From assembly GCA_023953845.1 (NCBI GenBank), contig JAMLJC010000001.1, positions 186,001-250,000 on the forward strand: 64,000 nt of DNA, written 5' to 3'. Positions 1-8,346 of the stretch are shown here, in pieces (within the stretch, counting starts at the first letter, position 1; every line of letters begins with the position of its first letter). The notes beneath the pieces were generated by a model. That model was not told where the DNA came from and did not search any database. It worked only from the letters and a program-made list of their open reading frames with translations. The position numbers and the translations under genes are program-made. This DNA is from Rhizobiaceae bacterium (GTDB lineage Bacteria; Pseudomonadota; Alphaproteobacteria; Rhizobiales; Rhizobiaceae).

Positions 1-890
1 ATGTGGTCGAGGCGGAAGGCTTTTCCGCCGCCGGCCGCAAGGTCGGCCGATCGAAGGCGCTCCTGTCGAAATATGTGCGCGAGCTGGAGGACGAGCTCGG
101 CGTCCTGCTGCTCAACCGCACCACGCGCCAGTTCTCGCTCACCGAGGCGGGCCACACCTATTACAAACGCGCATCCGAACTCGTCCAGGAAATCGATGGT
201 CTTCAGGAGATCGTCCGCGATACGTCGGGCGACGTGCGGGGCCGGATAAAACTGTCGGCGGCGCGCACCTTCGCCGATGCGCCGATCGGCCAGTCGCTGA
301 TCGACTTCGCCAAGGCTCATCCGGACATCGTGCTCGAAATCCATCTTGACGACCGTTTCGTCGATCTCGTCGAGGAGGGCTTCGACCTCGCCATCCGCAT
401 CACGCGGTTGGAAAACTCGTCGCTCATCGCGCGCCGGCTCGCCCCCTTCTCCATCCGGATCGTCGCGACGCCGGAACTGCTGGAAAGGCACGGCGTGCCC
501 ACCAAGCCGCAGGATCTGGCAAATCTGCCCTGCATCATCGACACAAACGGCCGCTGGCTGTCCAACTGGCAATTCCGCCGCATGAACGGCGACATCTATT
601 CCGTTTCGGTCACTGGACCGCTCGAAGTGAACAGCCCGATGGCGACCCGCGCCGCCGCTCTGGCGAGCCTCGGTTTCTGCATCCTTCCCGATTTCATCGC
701 CGAAGCCGACCTCAAGGCCGGACGCCTGGTCAGTGTGCTGGAAGACAGCCTGCCCACGAATGGCGGGATTTTTGCCATATACCCGCATCGGCGCTATCTT
801 CCGGCGAAGGTGCGCGTTCTGGTGGACTTCCTCGTGCACTGGTTCAAGACGAACGGACGCGTCGACGGCGCAGATGCCGGCGCGTCCTAA
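1..890 (+). CDS. LysR-family transcriptional regulator (5' end outside window)
   Basis: This gene runs into the left edge, so the first ~12 residues of the usual LysR N-terminus are missing and the true start is not visible. The readable frame begins inside the winged helix-turn-helix (GFSAAGRKVGRSKALLSKYV, then LNRTTRQFSLTEAG), followed from about residue 85 by a periplasmic-binding-protein-like effector domain (VLEIHLDDRFVDLVEEGFDLAIR, written here as a pattern, is the typical strand/helix pair of the family). It would bind DNA as a tetramer and regulate a neighbouring or divergent promoter. The target is not evident: the next gene starts about 60 bases downstream on the same strand and is unrelated in type. 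Family assignment is firm; the ligand is unknown. Confidence 0.9.
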   Translation, partial: VVEAEGFSAAGRKVGRSKALLSKYVRELEDELGVLLLNRTTRQFSLTEAGHTYYKRASELVQEIDGLQEIVRDTSGDVRGRIKLSAARTFADAPIGQSLIDFAKAHPDIVLEIHLDDRFVDLVEEGFDLAIRITRLENSSLIARRLAPFSIRIVATPELLERHGVPTKPQDLANLPCIIDTNGRWLSNWQFRRMNGDIYSVSVTGPLEVNSPMATRAAALASLGFCILPDFIAEADLKAGRLVSVLEDSLPTNGGIFAIYPHRRYLPAKVRVLVDFLVHWFKTNGRVDGADAGAS

Positions 891-948
891 TTCCGCCGGC
901 TTTGGAGTCTCTATGCCAGTCTGCTTCGGAAAGGCCTGAAAATCGACC

Positions 949-1608
949 ATGCGAGCCCAGCCGCGAGGAGCAATCGGGATCGGGGTGCTGCTGGCTGCAA
1001 GCGTGGCGGCGACGCCGGCTCACGTACATCCGCATGTATTCGCCGAGGCCCGGCTGGAAGTCGACGTCGATCCTGCCGGCACCGTCACGGCCCTGAAACA
1101 CGTATGGCGCTTCGACGACGTCTTTTCGAGCACCGTCCTGGTCGAGTTCGACAAGAATTCGGATCTGAAGCTGGACGAGTCGGAATTGCAGGATGTCTCC
1201 AGTACCATCTATGACTCTCTGAATGACTTCAACTACTTCCAGGTCGTCACCCTGAACGGCAAGGACGTGGCGATGCAGAGACCGAAGAAGCTGATCGCCG
1301 CCTTCGAGAACAACCAGCTCATGGTGCTTTTCCAGTCCCAGCCGAAGCAGCCGTTGAAGCTCGGGGGCAAGGTCGATTTCGGCGTCTACGATCCCACCTT
1401 CTATACGGCGATCGATTTTCTCGACGATGACCAGATGGCCGTCAACGGCATGCCGCCAGGCTGCACGCGTGCCGTTATCCGTCCCGATCCGGACGAAGCC
1501 ATCGCGCAGAATCAGGCGACGCTCACCGAAGAGTTCTTCAACGATCCGAGCGGCACCGACCTCAGCAAGATTTTCGCGACGAGGCTCGAGCTTACCTGCC
1601 AGGGCTGA
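949..1608 (+). CDS. DUF1007 family periplasmic protein
   Basis: A 219-residue exported protein. The N-terminus has a short basic start, a hydrophobic core (IGIGVLLAASVAATPAHVHP) and a plausible cleavage near AHA/H, so it should act in the periplasm. The mature start HVHPHVFAEARLEV and the central DVSSTIYDSLNDFNYF region are typical of DUF1007, a family annotated as an uncharacterised transport-system periplasmic component. The gene lies 17 bases upstream of a NicO-type nickel/cobalt efflux gene and the pair is almost certainly co-transcribed, a common arrangement in rhizobia. I infer an accessory role in divalent metal handling at the membrane. The His-rich mature N-terminus (HVHPHVF) could be a metal-contact site, but no function is established. 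Confidence 0.8.
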   Translation: MRAQPRGAIGIGVLLAASVAATPAHVHPHVFAEARLEVDVDPAGTVTALKHVWRFDDVFSSTVLVEFDKNSDLKLDESELQDVSSTIYDSLNDFNYFQVVTLNGKDVAMQRPKKLIAAFENNQLMVLFQSQPKQPLKLGGKVDFGVYDPTFYTAIDFLDDDQMAVNGMPPGCTRAVIRPDPDEAIAQNQATLTEEFFNDPSGTDLSKIFATRLELTCQG

Positions 1609-1625
1609 TCTCGAGGGGACAATCG

Positions 1626-2807
1626 ATGAACAAGACCTTTGCACGCGCCGTCTTCGGCCTTCTGCTCGTCAGCTATGTTCTCAGCCTGCTGCTGACCCGG
1701 GCGCATGCCAGTTCGCTGGGCATCGGCGCCAACGAGGCGGTGCTTCCCTCCACCGGCTACTTTTCCGGGCTGATGAACTGGATCAACACCCAGCAGCAGG
1801 GCTTCTACCGCTCGCTGACGGGCGCTCTGAAATCGATGCGCGACGGCGGCGGCGGCTTCTGGGCGCTCGTCGGTCTTTCCTTCGCCTATGGCATCTTCCA
1901 CGCGGCCGGTCCCGGACATGGCAAGGCTGTCATCTCGTCCTACATGCTGGCGAACGAGGTCGCGCTGCGGCGCGGTGTCATGCTCTCCTTCGTCTCGGCC
2001 TTCCTGCAGGCGATCACCGCCGTCGTCATGATGGCTGCCGTGTTCCTGCTGCTGAGAGGCACCGCCGTTTCGATGACGGACGCCACCCGTTTCCTCGAAA
2101 TCGCCTCCTATGCGCTCATCACGGTGTTCGGCGCATGGCTGCTCTGGAAGAAAGCATGGCCTCGGCTCGCGGGGCTGTTCGGCCGCAACCCCGCCCTCAG
2201 CCTGTCGGCGGCGCATGCGCACACCCATCATCACGGCCACCGGCACGATCATGGACACCATCATCACGCGCATGACGAGCATCATGACCACGCGTCATGC
2301 TCGCATGATCACGGCCATCATGATGCAGGTCATGCAGGTCATGCGCATGCGGAAACGCCGCAAGGCAACCAGCCAATATCCCTGCGGACGCTCTTCGCAT
2401 CCCACGACCATCATCACGACGCCGGCGAGGTCTGCTCCACCTGCGGCCACAGCCATGCGCCGGACCCGAAGATGCTCTCGGGCGACCGTTTCGACTGGCG
2501 CACGGCGTGGTCGGCGGTCGCCGCCGTCGGCATCCGCCCATGCTCCGGCGCGCTGATCGTGCTGACCTTCGCTTTCCTGAACGGCCTGTGGGTCGGCGGC
2601 CTGCTTTCGGTGTTCGCCATGGCCGTCGGCACGGCGATTACCGTATCCGTCCTGGCGACGATCGCCGTCACGGCGAAGAACTGGGCCGTCGCCATGGCAG
2701 GCGACGGCCGCGCCGGCAACCGTATCCACGCCGCGATCGAGATCGCAGGCGCCGGCTTCGTCTTCGTCATCGGCCTGCTGCTCCTGACCGCCAGCCTGAA
2801 CGCCTGA
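1626..2807 (+). CDS. NicO-family nickel/cobalt efflux transporter, His-rich loop
   Basis: A 393-residue polytopic inner-membrane protein of the NicO/RcnA superfamily. Both family signatures are present: HAAGPGHGK at residues 92-100 and GIRPCSGAL at 302-310, each followed by a hydrophobic span. Between them, residues about 196-280 form a very long His/Asp-rich loop (around 35 histidines, plus CSTCGHSH at 270-277) likely to chelate Ni(II), Co(II) or Zn(II). Known relatives export nickel and cobalt by an ion-gradient mechanism. It forms a two-gene operon with the DUF1007 gene 17 bases upstream. The His loop is longer than usual. Substrate is inferred from family only; no metal-responsive operator was recognised upstream. 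Confidence 0.9.
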   Translation: MNKTFARAVFGLLLVSYVLSLLLTRAHASSLGIGANEAVLPSTGYFSGLMNWINTQQQGFYRSLTGALKSMRDGGGGFWALVGLSFAYGIFHAAGPGHGKAVISSYMLANEVALRRGVMLSFVSAFLQAITAVVMMAAVFLLLRGTAVSMTDATRFLEIASYALITVFGAWLLWKKAWPRLAGLFGRNPALSLSAAHAHTHHHGHRHDHGHHHHAHDEHHDHASCSHDHGHHDAGHAGHAHAETPQGNQPISLRTLFASHDHHHDAGEVCSTCGHSHAPDPKMLSGDRFDWRTAWSAVAAVGIRPCSGALIVLTFAFLNGLWVGGLLSVFAMAVGTAITVSVLATIAVTAKNWAVAMAGDGRAGNRIHAAIEIAGAGFVFVIGLLLLTASLNA

Positions 2808-2818
2808 CGACGCGCCGG

Positions 2819-3319
2819 CTATGCGCGCTTTCCGAGTTTCTGGAAGCGCTTGACGAGGCGCTCGCGTTTCAGCTGCGAGAGCCGATGGAGCCAGAAGATG
2901 CCGTCGAGCTGATCGATCTCGTGCTGGTGGCAGACGGCCAGCAGACCCTCCGCATCCTCGGTCTCCTCCGATCCATCGAGTTTCCGATAGGTGACGCGCA
3001 CGCGCGCAGCACGCTCGATCTCCTCGGTCACACCGGGCATGGAAATGCTGCCTTCCGTGTGACGGATCTTCTCATCGGAAGACCAGACGATCACGGGATT
3101 CACATAGACCCGCACCGGCTCGGCCGCCGAAAGCTGCAGCACCACCACGCGTTTCGAAACGCCGATATGCGGTCCCGTTATGCCGATGCCAGGTGCTGCC
3201 CGCATCGTGTCGAGCAGATCGTCGGCGAGGACGCCCAGCGCATCGTCGAATGCGGTGACAGGCTCCGCGACGATCCGCAGACACGGATCGGGAAACGTCA
3301 CGATCGGCCGGACTGCCAA
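2819..3319 (-). CDS. peptide deformylase-like protein with altered metal site
   Basis: A 166-residue protein with the peptide deformylase (PDF) fold signature, in the right order and spacing. All three hallmark motifs are altered. Motif 1 (GxGLAAxQ) reads GIGITGPH at 44-51, motif 2 (EGCLS) reads EGSIS at 89-93 with Ser for the metal-ligand Cys, and motif 3 (HExDH) reads HEIDQ at 133-137 with Gln for the second His. Active PDF removes the formyl group from nascent N-formylmethionine using Fe(II) held by Cys/His/His. Here only one of the three ligands and the catalytic Glu remain, so deformylase activity is doubtful. The start is a TTG at 3319, chosen because the family N-terminus (AVRPIVTFPDPCLR) begins right after it. 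It follows the erythronate dehydrogenase gene by 17 bases, probably in one operon. Confidence 0.75.
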   Translation of the reverse strand: MAVRPIVTFPDPCLRIVAEPVTAFDDALGVLADDLLDTMRAAPGIGITGPHIGVSKRVVVLQLSAAEPVRVYVNPVIVWSSDEKIRHTEGSISMPGVTEEIERAARVRVTYRKLDGSEETEDAEGLLAVCHQHEIDQLDGIFWLHRLSQLKRERLVKRFQKLGKRA

Positions 3320-3336
3320 TTGGCGTGCCCGCCCTT

Positions 3337-4314
3337 TCAGGCGATCTTGCCGCCCAGTTCGTCCTCGATATGCGCCCTGATGATCTCGTCGAAGCTCGAC
3401 TCCGCCTTGAAGCCGAGTTCGCGCGCGCGCCTGCTCTCGAAGCGGGTCGGCCAGTTCTTGACGAGCGCCCATACAGCCTCGTCATGCTGATCGCGGATTC
3501 GCTTCACCACATCCTCGCCCGCGATGCGGCGCAGCGCCTCGATCTGCTCGCCGACTGTCACCGCCACGCCCGGCATGGTGATGTTCCGGCGCGGTCCCAC
3601 CCTGGCGCCGTCGATTTCCGCGCCATGGACGAGGAAACCCACCGCCGCGCGCGGGCTGGCATGGGTATGGACGACATCGCGCGGCACCGGCAGCAGCGCC
3701 TCCTGCCCGGCGAGCGGCTCGCGGATGATGCCGGAGAAAAAGCCGGAAGCCGCAGCGTTCGGCTTGCCCGGCCGCACGCAGATGGTGGGCAGGCGTATGC
3801 CGATGCCGTCGAGGAAGCCTCGGCGCGTGTAGTCCATCAGGACGAGTTCGCTCATCAGCTTCTGCACGCCATAGGACGACAGCGGCGCCTGCTGGAAATC
3901 GTCCGGAATGACGTCCGGGAACGGCCCGCCATAGACGGCGATCGAAGAAGAGAAGACGACGCGCGGCGTATAACCTTCGGCGAGGCGGATTGCATCGAAC
4001 AAAGCCTTCGATCCGTCGAGGTTGACGCGATATCCGAGATCGAAATTAGCTTCCGCTTCGCCTGAGACGACGCCGGCCAAGTGGAAGATCACATCCGGCC
4101 GCGAGGCAACCAGCGTGGCCGCTGCGCCCTCGTCGGCCATGTCGCCGGTATGGACCGTCACCTCGACGCCGGCCGCCTCGGGCTTTGGAGCGGGCACGAT
4201 GTCGTGCAACTCGAGTGCGCTGATCTTCTGTCCGCGCAGGGTTCCGTCCTTCAACAGCCGCGCCGTCAGCTTGCGGCCGATCATGCCGGCCGCACCGGTC
4301 ATCAGAATACGCAT
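3337..4314 (-). CDS. denD: D-erythronate dehydrogenase
   Basis: A 325-residue NAD-dependent member of the extended SDR (epimerase/dehydratase) superfamily. It shows the Rossmann glycine motif GAAGMIGRKL at residues 7-16 and the catalytic pair in SSYGVQK. The overall sequence matches DenD proteins, which oxidise D-erythronate at C2 (2-oxo product) as the first step of erythronate catabolism. The other pathway genes (otnI, otnC types) are absent from the window. It sits in a minus-strand run: a small membrane protein lies 1 base upstream and the PDF-like gene 17 bases downstream, so all three are probably one transcript together with the SDR further upstream. Substrate assignment is by family resemblance. 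Confidence 0.8.
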   Translation of the reverse strand: MRILMTGAAGMIGRKLTARLLKDGTLRGQKISALELHDIVPAPKPEAAGVEVTVHTGDMADEGAAATLVASRPDVIFHLAGVVSGEAEANFDLGYRVNLDGSKALFDAIRLAEGYTPRVVFSSSIAVYGGPFPDVIPDDFQQAPLSSYGVQKLMSELVLMDYTRRGFLDGIGIRLPTICVRPGKPNAAASGFFSGIIREPLAGQEALLPVPRDVVHTHASPRAAVGFLVHGAEIDGARVGPRRNITMPGVAVTVGEQIEALRRIAGEDVVKRIRDQHDEAVWALVKNWPTRFESRRARELGFKAESSFDEIIRAHIEDELGGKIA

Positions 4315-4315
4315 G

Positions 4316-4525
4316 TCAACCTCCCTTTCTGCTACGCCCGCGCAGCCAGAACACTAGAAAGAAAGCCGCCACGAAAGCGATCGCTATGGCGCCTGCGGCG
4401 ATGGTGGAATAAGCGCCGACAGCCAGCATGATCTTCGGCATCAGGAACGCGACGATTCCGAATCCGAAGAAGATGATCGCGGCCGCGATAACGGCGTTGC
4501 GGTTGCTGCTGTCCACGCGGATCAA
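4316..4525 (-). CDS. small two-helix membrane protein, unknown function
   Basis: A 69-residue protein that I do not recognise. It has two hydrophobic spans (roughly residues 11-30, AVIAAAIIFFGFGIVAFLMP, and 36-61) and a basic tail ending RGRSRKGG, which predicts an inner-membrane hairpin with both ends in the cytoplasm. Its stop codon is 1 base from the start codon of the D-erythronate dehydrogenase gene, and its start is 6 bases after the stop of the upstream SDR gene, so it is embedded in that operon. Tight packing and clean membrane topology support a real gene. No function is proposed. Confidence 0.65.
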   Translation of the reverse strand: MIRVDSSNRNAVIAAAIIFFGFGIVAFLMPKIMLAVGAYSTIAAGAIAIAFVAAFFLVFWLRGRSRKGG

Positions 4526-4531
4526 GACCTT

Positions 4532-5290
4532 TTACAGCGAGAAGCCGCCGTCGACGTTGATGACGGTGCCGGTCGTGAACGCGGCCTCGTCGGACGCCAG
4601 ATAGACGACGACAGGCGCGATTTCGATGGCGTCGCCGACACGGCCCATGGGCTGGCGCTGGACGAACATCTCCATTGCCTTGTCCTTGCTGCCCCATTCC
4701 TTGCCGAGCGTCTCGACGCGGTGCTCCCAGGAGGGCGACTTGAAGGTGCCGGGGGCGATGGCGTTGCAGCGGACGCCGTCGCGGATGTAGTCGGCCGCGA
4801 CGGCCTTGGTCAGGCCGATGACCGCCGCCTTGCTGGCGCCGTACGCGTAGCGGTTGGGAATGCCGCGGATCGAGGACGCACCGGAAGCAACATTGACGAT
4901 GGAAGAGGTCTTGCCGCCGGCCTTGGCGCGCGCCAGCATGCCGGGCAGGAAGGCCTTGATGGTGCGATGCATCGACTTGACGTTGAGATCGAACGAGAAG
5001 TCCCAGTCCTTGTCGGTCGTGGTCAGCACGGTGCCGTGATGCACGTAGCCGGCGACGTTGACCAGTATGTCGATCTCGCCGACTTTCGCCGCATAGGCTT
5101 CCACTGCCCTGGTGGAAAGCACGTCGAGCTTCGCCTTCTTGGCGCGCGCGAGACCGTCGAGCTTGTCGCGCTGGATATCCGAAGCGTAGACGGTCGCGCC
5201 CTCGGCCACGAACAGTTCCGCGATCGCACGGCCGATGCCCTGCCCCGCCGCCGTGACGACGGCAATCTTTCCCTTCAACCTTCCAGCCAT
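4532..5290 (-). CDS. SDR family oxidoreductase (BDH2-like)
   Basis: A 252-residue classical short-chain dehydrogenase. The cofactor motif TAAGQGIGRAI is at residues 12-22, then VNVAG, the catalytic Ser in NVASGAS, and Tyr/Lys in YAYGASK. A C-terminal DGGFSL is typical of the fold. The sequence is closest in character to the DHRS6/BDH2 and 2-keto-3-deoxy-L-fuconate dehydrogenase group, which oxidise hydroxy acids with NAD. The ATG at 5290 was chosen because the family start (MAGRLKGKIAVVTAAGQG) is exact there; the longer frame upstream is not conserved in type. It heads the run SDR, small membrane protein, denD and PDF-like gene, so a role in sugar-acid oxidation is a reasonable inference. Confidence 0.85.
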   Translation of the reverse strand: MAGRLKGKIAVVTAAGQGIGRAIAELFVAEGATVYASDIQRDKLDGLARAKKAKLDVLSTRAVEAYAAKVGEIDILVNVAGYVHHGTVLTTTDKDWDFSFDLNVKSMHRTIKAFLPGMLARAKAGGKTSSIVNVASGASSIRGIPNRYAYGASKAAVIGLTKAVAADYIRDGVRCNAIAPGTFKSPSWEHRVETLGKEWGSKDKAMEMFVQRQPMGRVGDAIEIAPVVVYLASDEAAFTTGTVINVDGGFSL

Positions 5291-5324
5291 GTTACTCCCT
5301 CTCGGAAAGCTTGGATTGCGTGTG

Positions 5325-6326
5325 TCAGTGAAGATGTTCCGGCCGCGCATCGGCGCACTGCCCGTATTCGGGCTCGACCGTCGCATGCGAGATGCCGTGG
5401 CGGGTCGCCAGCCGCGCCTTGATGGCGGCCACCGCTCCCTGCGGGCTCGTCCCCTCGGCCAGACGCGCATGGAGCGTCGCCATGCTGCTCGATCCATCGA
5501 TCGACCAGACATGCACGTGATGGACCTCCCGCACGCCGGTGATCGAGCTTTCGAGATCGGCCACGATCTCGTCGCGGTCGAGATGGGCCGGCGCGCCTTC
5601 GAGAAGCACGTGAGCAGCCTCCTTCATCAGCCGCCATGCAGTCGACAGGATGAGCACGGCGACAAGCACCGAAAGGATCGGATCGATCGGCGTCCAGCCG
5701 GTGGCGAGGATGACCAGCGCGGCCGCGATCGCCGCGGCCGAACCCAGCATGTCGCCCATCACATGCAGCAGGGCGCCGCGCATGTTGAGGCTGGTGCGGT
5801 CGCCCCCATGCAGCACCGCGAACCCTGCGATATTGACGAGCAATCCGGCCACCGCCACGACCAGCATCGGACCTGCGAGCACCGGAGGCGGCGCCATGAA
5901 ACGCACGACGGCCTCGTAGCAGATCCAGACCGCCACGGCGAAGATGGTGATGCCGTTCGTATAGGCGACCAGCGTCTTCACGCGGCCGAAGCCGTAGCTC
6001 ATCCGCTTCGTCGCCGGACGGTCGCCGAGGCGGAACGCATACCAGGCGAGCCACAGCGCGATCGAATCGGTCAGCATGTGGCCGGCATCAGCCACCAGCG
6101 CCAGTGAGCCGGTGATCCAGCCCCCGAGCGCCTCGGCGATCATGAAGCCGCCGGTCAGGGTCGCGGCGATGAGCACGCGCCTGCGGTCTGTGTTCTCGTG
6201 GACATGGGCACCGGAGCCATGACTGTGCCCTGCATGCGAGTGGCCCGCGCCCGGTTTCTCGTGGACGTGGCCGTGGTCGTGACCGTCATCGTGACCGTGA
6301 TGATGTCCGCCGTGCGAATGCGCCAT
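5325..6326 (-). CDS. cation diffusion facilitator (CDF) metal efflux protein, ZitB/CzcD-like
   Basis: A 333-residue proton-coupled efflux protein of the inner membrane. The first ~45 residues are a His/Gly-rich cytosolic tail (HGGHHHGHDDGHDHGHVH), then six predicted helices with the two metal-site motifs: HMLTD in helix 2 (VADAGHMLTDSIALW) and HVMGD in helix 5 (LLHVMGDMLGS). A cytosolic ferredoxin-like domain with VHHVHVWSIDG follows. Known relatives export Zn, and sometimes Cd or Co. An in-frame ATG lies 27 bases further up, directly against the stop of the upstream GNAT gene. I prefer 6326 because it leaves room for a ribosome site and starts at the conserved MAHSHGG. This is the second His-rich metal exporter in 5 kb. 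Confidence 0.9.
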   Translation of the reverse strand: MAHSHGGHHHGHDDGHDHGHVHEKPGAGHSHAGHSHGSGAHVHENTDRRRVLIAATLTGGFMIAEALGGWITGSLALVADAGHMLTDSIALWLAWYAFRLGDRPATKRMSYGFGRVKTLVAYTNGITIFAVAVWICYEAVVRFMAPPPVLAGPMLVVAVAGLLVNIAGFAVLHGGDRTSLNMRGALLHVMGDMLGSAAAIAAALVILATGWTPIDPILSVLVAVLILSTAWRLMKEAAHVLLEGAPAHLDRDEIVADLESSITGVREVHHVHVWSIDGSSSMATLHARLAEGTSPQGAVAAIKARLATRHGISHATVEPEYGQCADARPEHLH

Positions 6327-6353
6327 GCTGTCCACTCTGTCGCGCTTGAGCAT

Positions 6354-7034
6354 CTACCGCGCCTGAACGCGAAACTCCTCAAGGCGGCGCTTCTGGTTTC
6401 CGTCCGCATCGAAATTGGCCGGATCGAGCCAGTCCATATAGGCTTGGCGCAACAAAGGCCACTCCTTATCGATGATCGAATACCAAGCCGTATCGCGATT
6501 CTCGCCCTTGACGACCATGTGCTGCCGGAAGATGCCCTCGAACTGGAAGCCGAAGCGTTCGGCGGCCCTTTTCGACGGTTCGTTGCGATTGTTGCATTTC
6601 CACTCATAGCGACGGTAGCCGAGGTCTTCGAAAACATATCTGGCGAACAGGAACTGCGCCTCGGTCGCCGCCGGGCGCCGCGAGACCAGGGGACCCCAGT
6701 AGATGTTGCCGATCTCGATCACCCCAAAGGCCGGGTCGATGCGCATCAGCGTCTGGCGGCCCGCGATTCTGCCACTCGCCTTGTCGATCACCGCGAAGAA
6801 CAGCGGGTCCTGGCTCGCGCTCGACTTTTCCAGCCAGGCATCGAAAGCGGCGCGATCGTCCGGCGCGTTTTCGAACAGCCATCGGAACCGCTGACCGGCA
6901 TCGGCGACGGTGGCGGCTTCGTAGAGTCCGTCGCCATGCTGCGCCGCGAGCGGTTCGAGACGGACATAGCGCCCTTCAAGGACAACCCGTTCGGGACGCG
7001 GGCGCGGTTGCCAGTTCTTAAGATCGTCAGTCAT
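6354..7034 (-). CDS. GNAT family N-acetyltransferase
   Basis: A 226-residue acetyltransferase of the RimJ/RimL-like GNAT group (Acetyltransf_3 type). It shows VRLEPLAAQHGDGLYEA near the N-terminus, the strand FFAVIDKASGRIAGRQTLMR, and the acetyl-CoA binding/C-terminal block YRRYEWKCNNRNEPSKRAAERFGF-like region (about residues 150-175), followed by HMVVKGENRDTAWYSI. Such enzymes acetylate an amino group of a protein or small molecule; the substrate is not predictable. The start at 7034 (MTDDLKNW) is preferred over an ATG 33 bases upstream. The gene abuts the CDF gene and the two are likely co-transcribed. It is divergent from the aminotransferase gene, with about 85 bases of shared promoter space. 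Confidence 0.85.
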   Translation of the reverse strand: MTDDLKNWQPRPRPERVVLEGRYVRLEPLAAQHGDGLYEAATVADAGQRFRWLFENAPDDRAAFDAWLEKSSASQDPLFFAVIDKASGRIAGRQTLMRIDPAFGVIEIGNIYWGPLVSRRPAATEAQFLFARYVFEDLGYRRYEWKCNNRNEPSKRAAERFGFQFEGIFRQHMVVKGENRDTAWYSIIDKEWPLLRQAYMDWLDPANFDADGNQKRRLEEFRVQAR

Positions 7035-7119
7035 CGGAAATTCGCCTAACCATTTGACAAAAGCCACGCAAGGCTCACAAAAACGCGTTCAACGCAAAAG
7101 AACCAGATGGGTAGGGAAA

Positions 7120-8325
7120 ATGCTCCAAACAGTGCCGGCCTTCGATCGACTCGGCGAGGAGAACGCCTTCGCGGTTCTGGCGCGCGCGACGGCGCTTGCG
7201 GCCGAAGGCAGGGACATCGTCAACCTCGGCATCGGCCAGCCCGACTTCAAGACGCCGCCCCACATCGTCGAGGCGGCGATCAAGGCCCTGCGCGACGGCC
7301 ATCACGGCTACACGCCGGCCACCGGCCTCCTCGCCACGCGCGAGGCCGTCGTACGCCGGACGCTGGCGCTCACCGGCGTCGAGGTGTCGCCGGAGAACGT
7401 GATGATCCTGCCCGGCGGCAAGCCGACCATGTATGCCGCCATCATCATGTTCGGCGAGCCCGGCGCGGAAATCCTCTATCCCGATCCCGGATTTCCAATC
7501 TACCGCTCGATGATCGAGTTCACCGGGGCCAAACCCGTCCCGATCCCGATCCGTGAGGAGAACGGCTTCGCCTTTTCGGCCGAGGAGACGCTGGCGCTTA
7601 TCACGCCGAAGACACGGCTCATCATCCTGAATTCTCCCGCAAACCCGACCGGCGGCGTGACGCCGCGCATCGAGATCGAAAAGCTCGTGAAGGGCCTCGG
7701 GAAGCATCCCGACGTCGCCATCATGTCGGACGAGATCTACGACGTGATGACCTATGACGGCGAAAAGCACGTCTCGCTGCTGACCTTCCCCGAGATCCGC
7801 GACCGGTTGATCGTGCTCAACGGATGGTCCAAGACCTGGGCGATGACCGGCTGGCGCATGGGCTGGTCGATCTGGCCGAACACTGCGTCGAGCAACCATC
7901 TCTACGACAAGGTGCGCAAGCTGGCCGTGAACTGCTGGTCCTGCGTCAACGCGCCGAGCCAGTTCGCCGGCATCGCCGCGATCGACGGACCGCAGGACGA
8001 GGTGGAGGCCATGATGAAGGCTTTCGACCGCCGCAGGAAAGTGGTGGTCGAAGGATTGAACAAGCTGCCCGGCGTATCCTGCATCACGCCGAAGGGCGCG
8101 TTCTATGCGTTTCCGAATGTCGCCCAGACGGGCTGGAAGGCAAAGCAACTCGCCTCGGCCCTGCTGGACAGGGCTGGCGTCGCGCTCATCGGCGGCCCCG
8201 ACTTCGGCATTCTCGGCGAGGGCTACATCCGGCTATCATACGCCAATTCGGAGGAGAACATCCTCAGGGCGCTCGACCGGATGGGCGATTTCCTGCAGAG
8301 CGAAAAGGCGCCGCAGGCCGCCTGA
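7120..8325 (+). CDS. class I/II pyridoxal-phosphate aminotransferase (aspartate aminotransferase-like)
   Basis: A 401-residue fold-type I aminotransferase. The substrate-binding stretch NLGIGQPDFKTPPHIVEAA, the conserved NSPANPTGG loop, SDEIYD, and the PLP-lysine segment SKTWAMTGWRMG are all present and in order. Members transfer amino groups between an amino acid (often aspartate, aromatic or branched chain) and a 2-oxo acid in the cytosol. The ATG at 7120 was chosen because the family N-terminus starts there; an open frame continues upstream but encodes a basic, low-complexity stretch. Spacing from the convergent SDR gene downstream is about 20 bases. The precise amino donor cannot be read from sequence alone. 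Confidence 0.9.
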   Translation: MLQTVPAFDRLGEENAFAVLARATALAAEGRDIVNLGIGQPDFKTPPHIVEAAIKALRDGHHGYTPATGLLATREAVVRRTLALTGVEVSPENVMILPGGKPTMYAAIIMFGEPGAEILYPDPGFPIYRSMIEFTGAKPVPIPIREENGFAFSAEETLALITPKTRLIILNSPANPTGGVTPRIEIEKLVKGLGKHPDVAIMSDEIYDVMTYDGEKHVSLLTFPEIRDRLIVLNGWSKTWAMTGWRMGWSIWPNTASSNHLYDKVRKLAVNCWSCVNAPSQFAGIAAIDGPQDEVEAMMKAFDRRRKVVVEGLNKLPGVSCITPKGAFYAFPNVAQTGWKAKQLASALLDRAGVALIGGPDFGILGEGYIRLSYANSEENILRALDRMGDFLQSEKAPQAA

Positions 8326-8346
8326 GCGCGGCCCGTCGGGGCGGGT

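Noticed and set aside
2197..2480. Short-period repeats resembling a repeat array
   Set aside because: They are His/Asp codons (CAT/CAC/GAT) of the NicO loop, in frame, with no spacer structure. No CRISPR array was seen anywhere.
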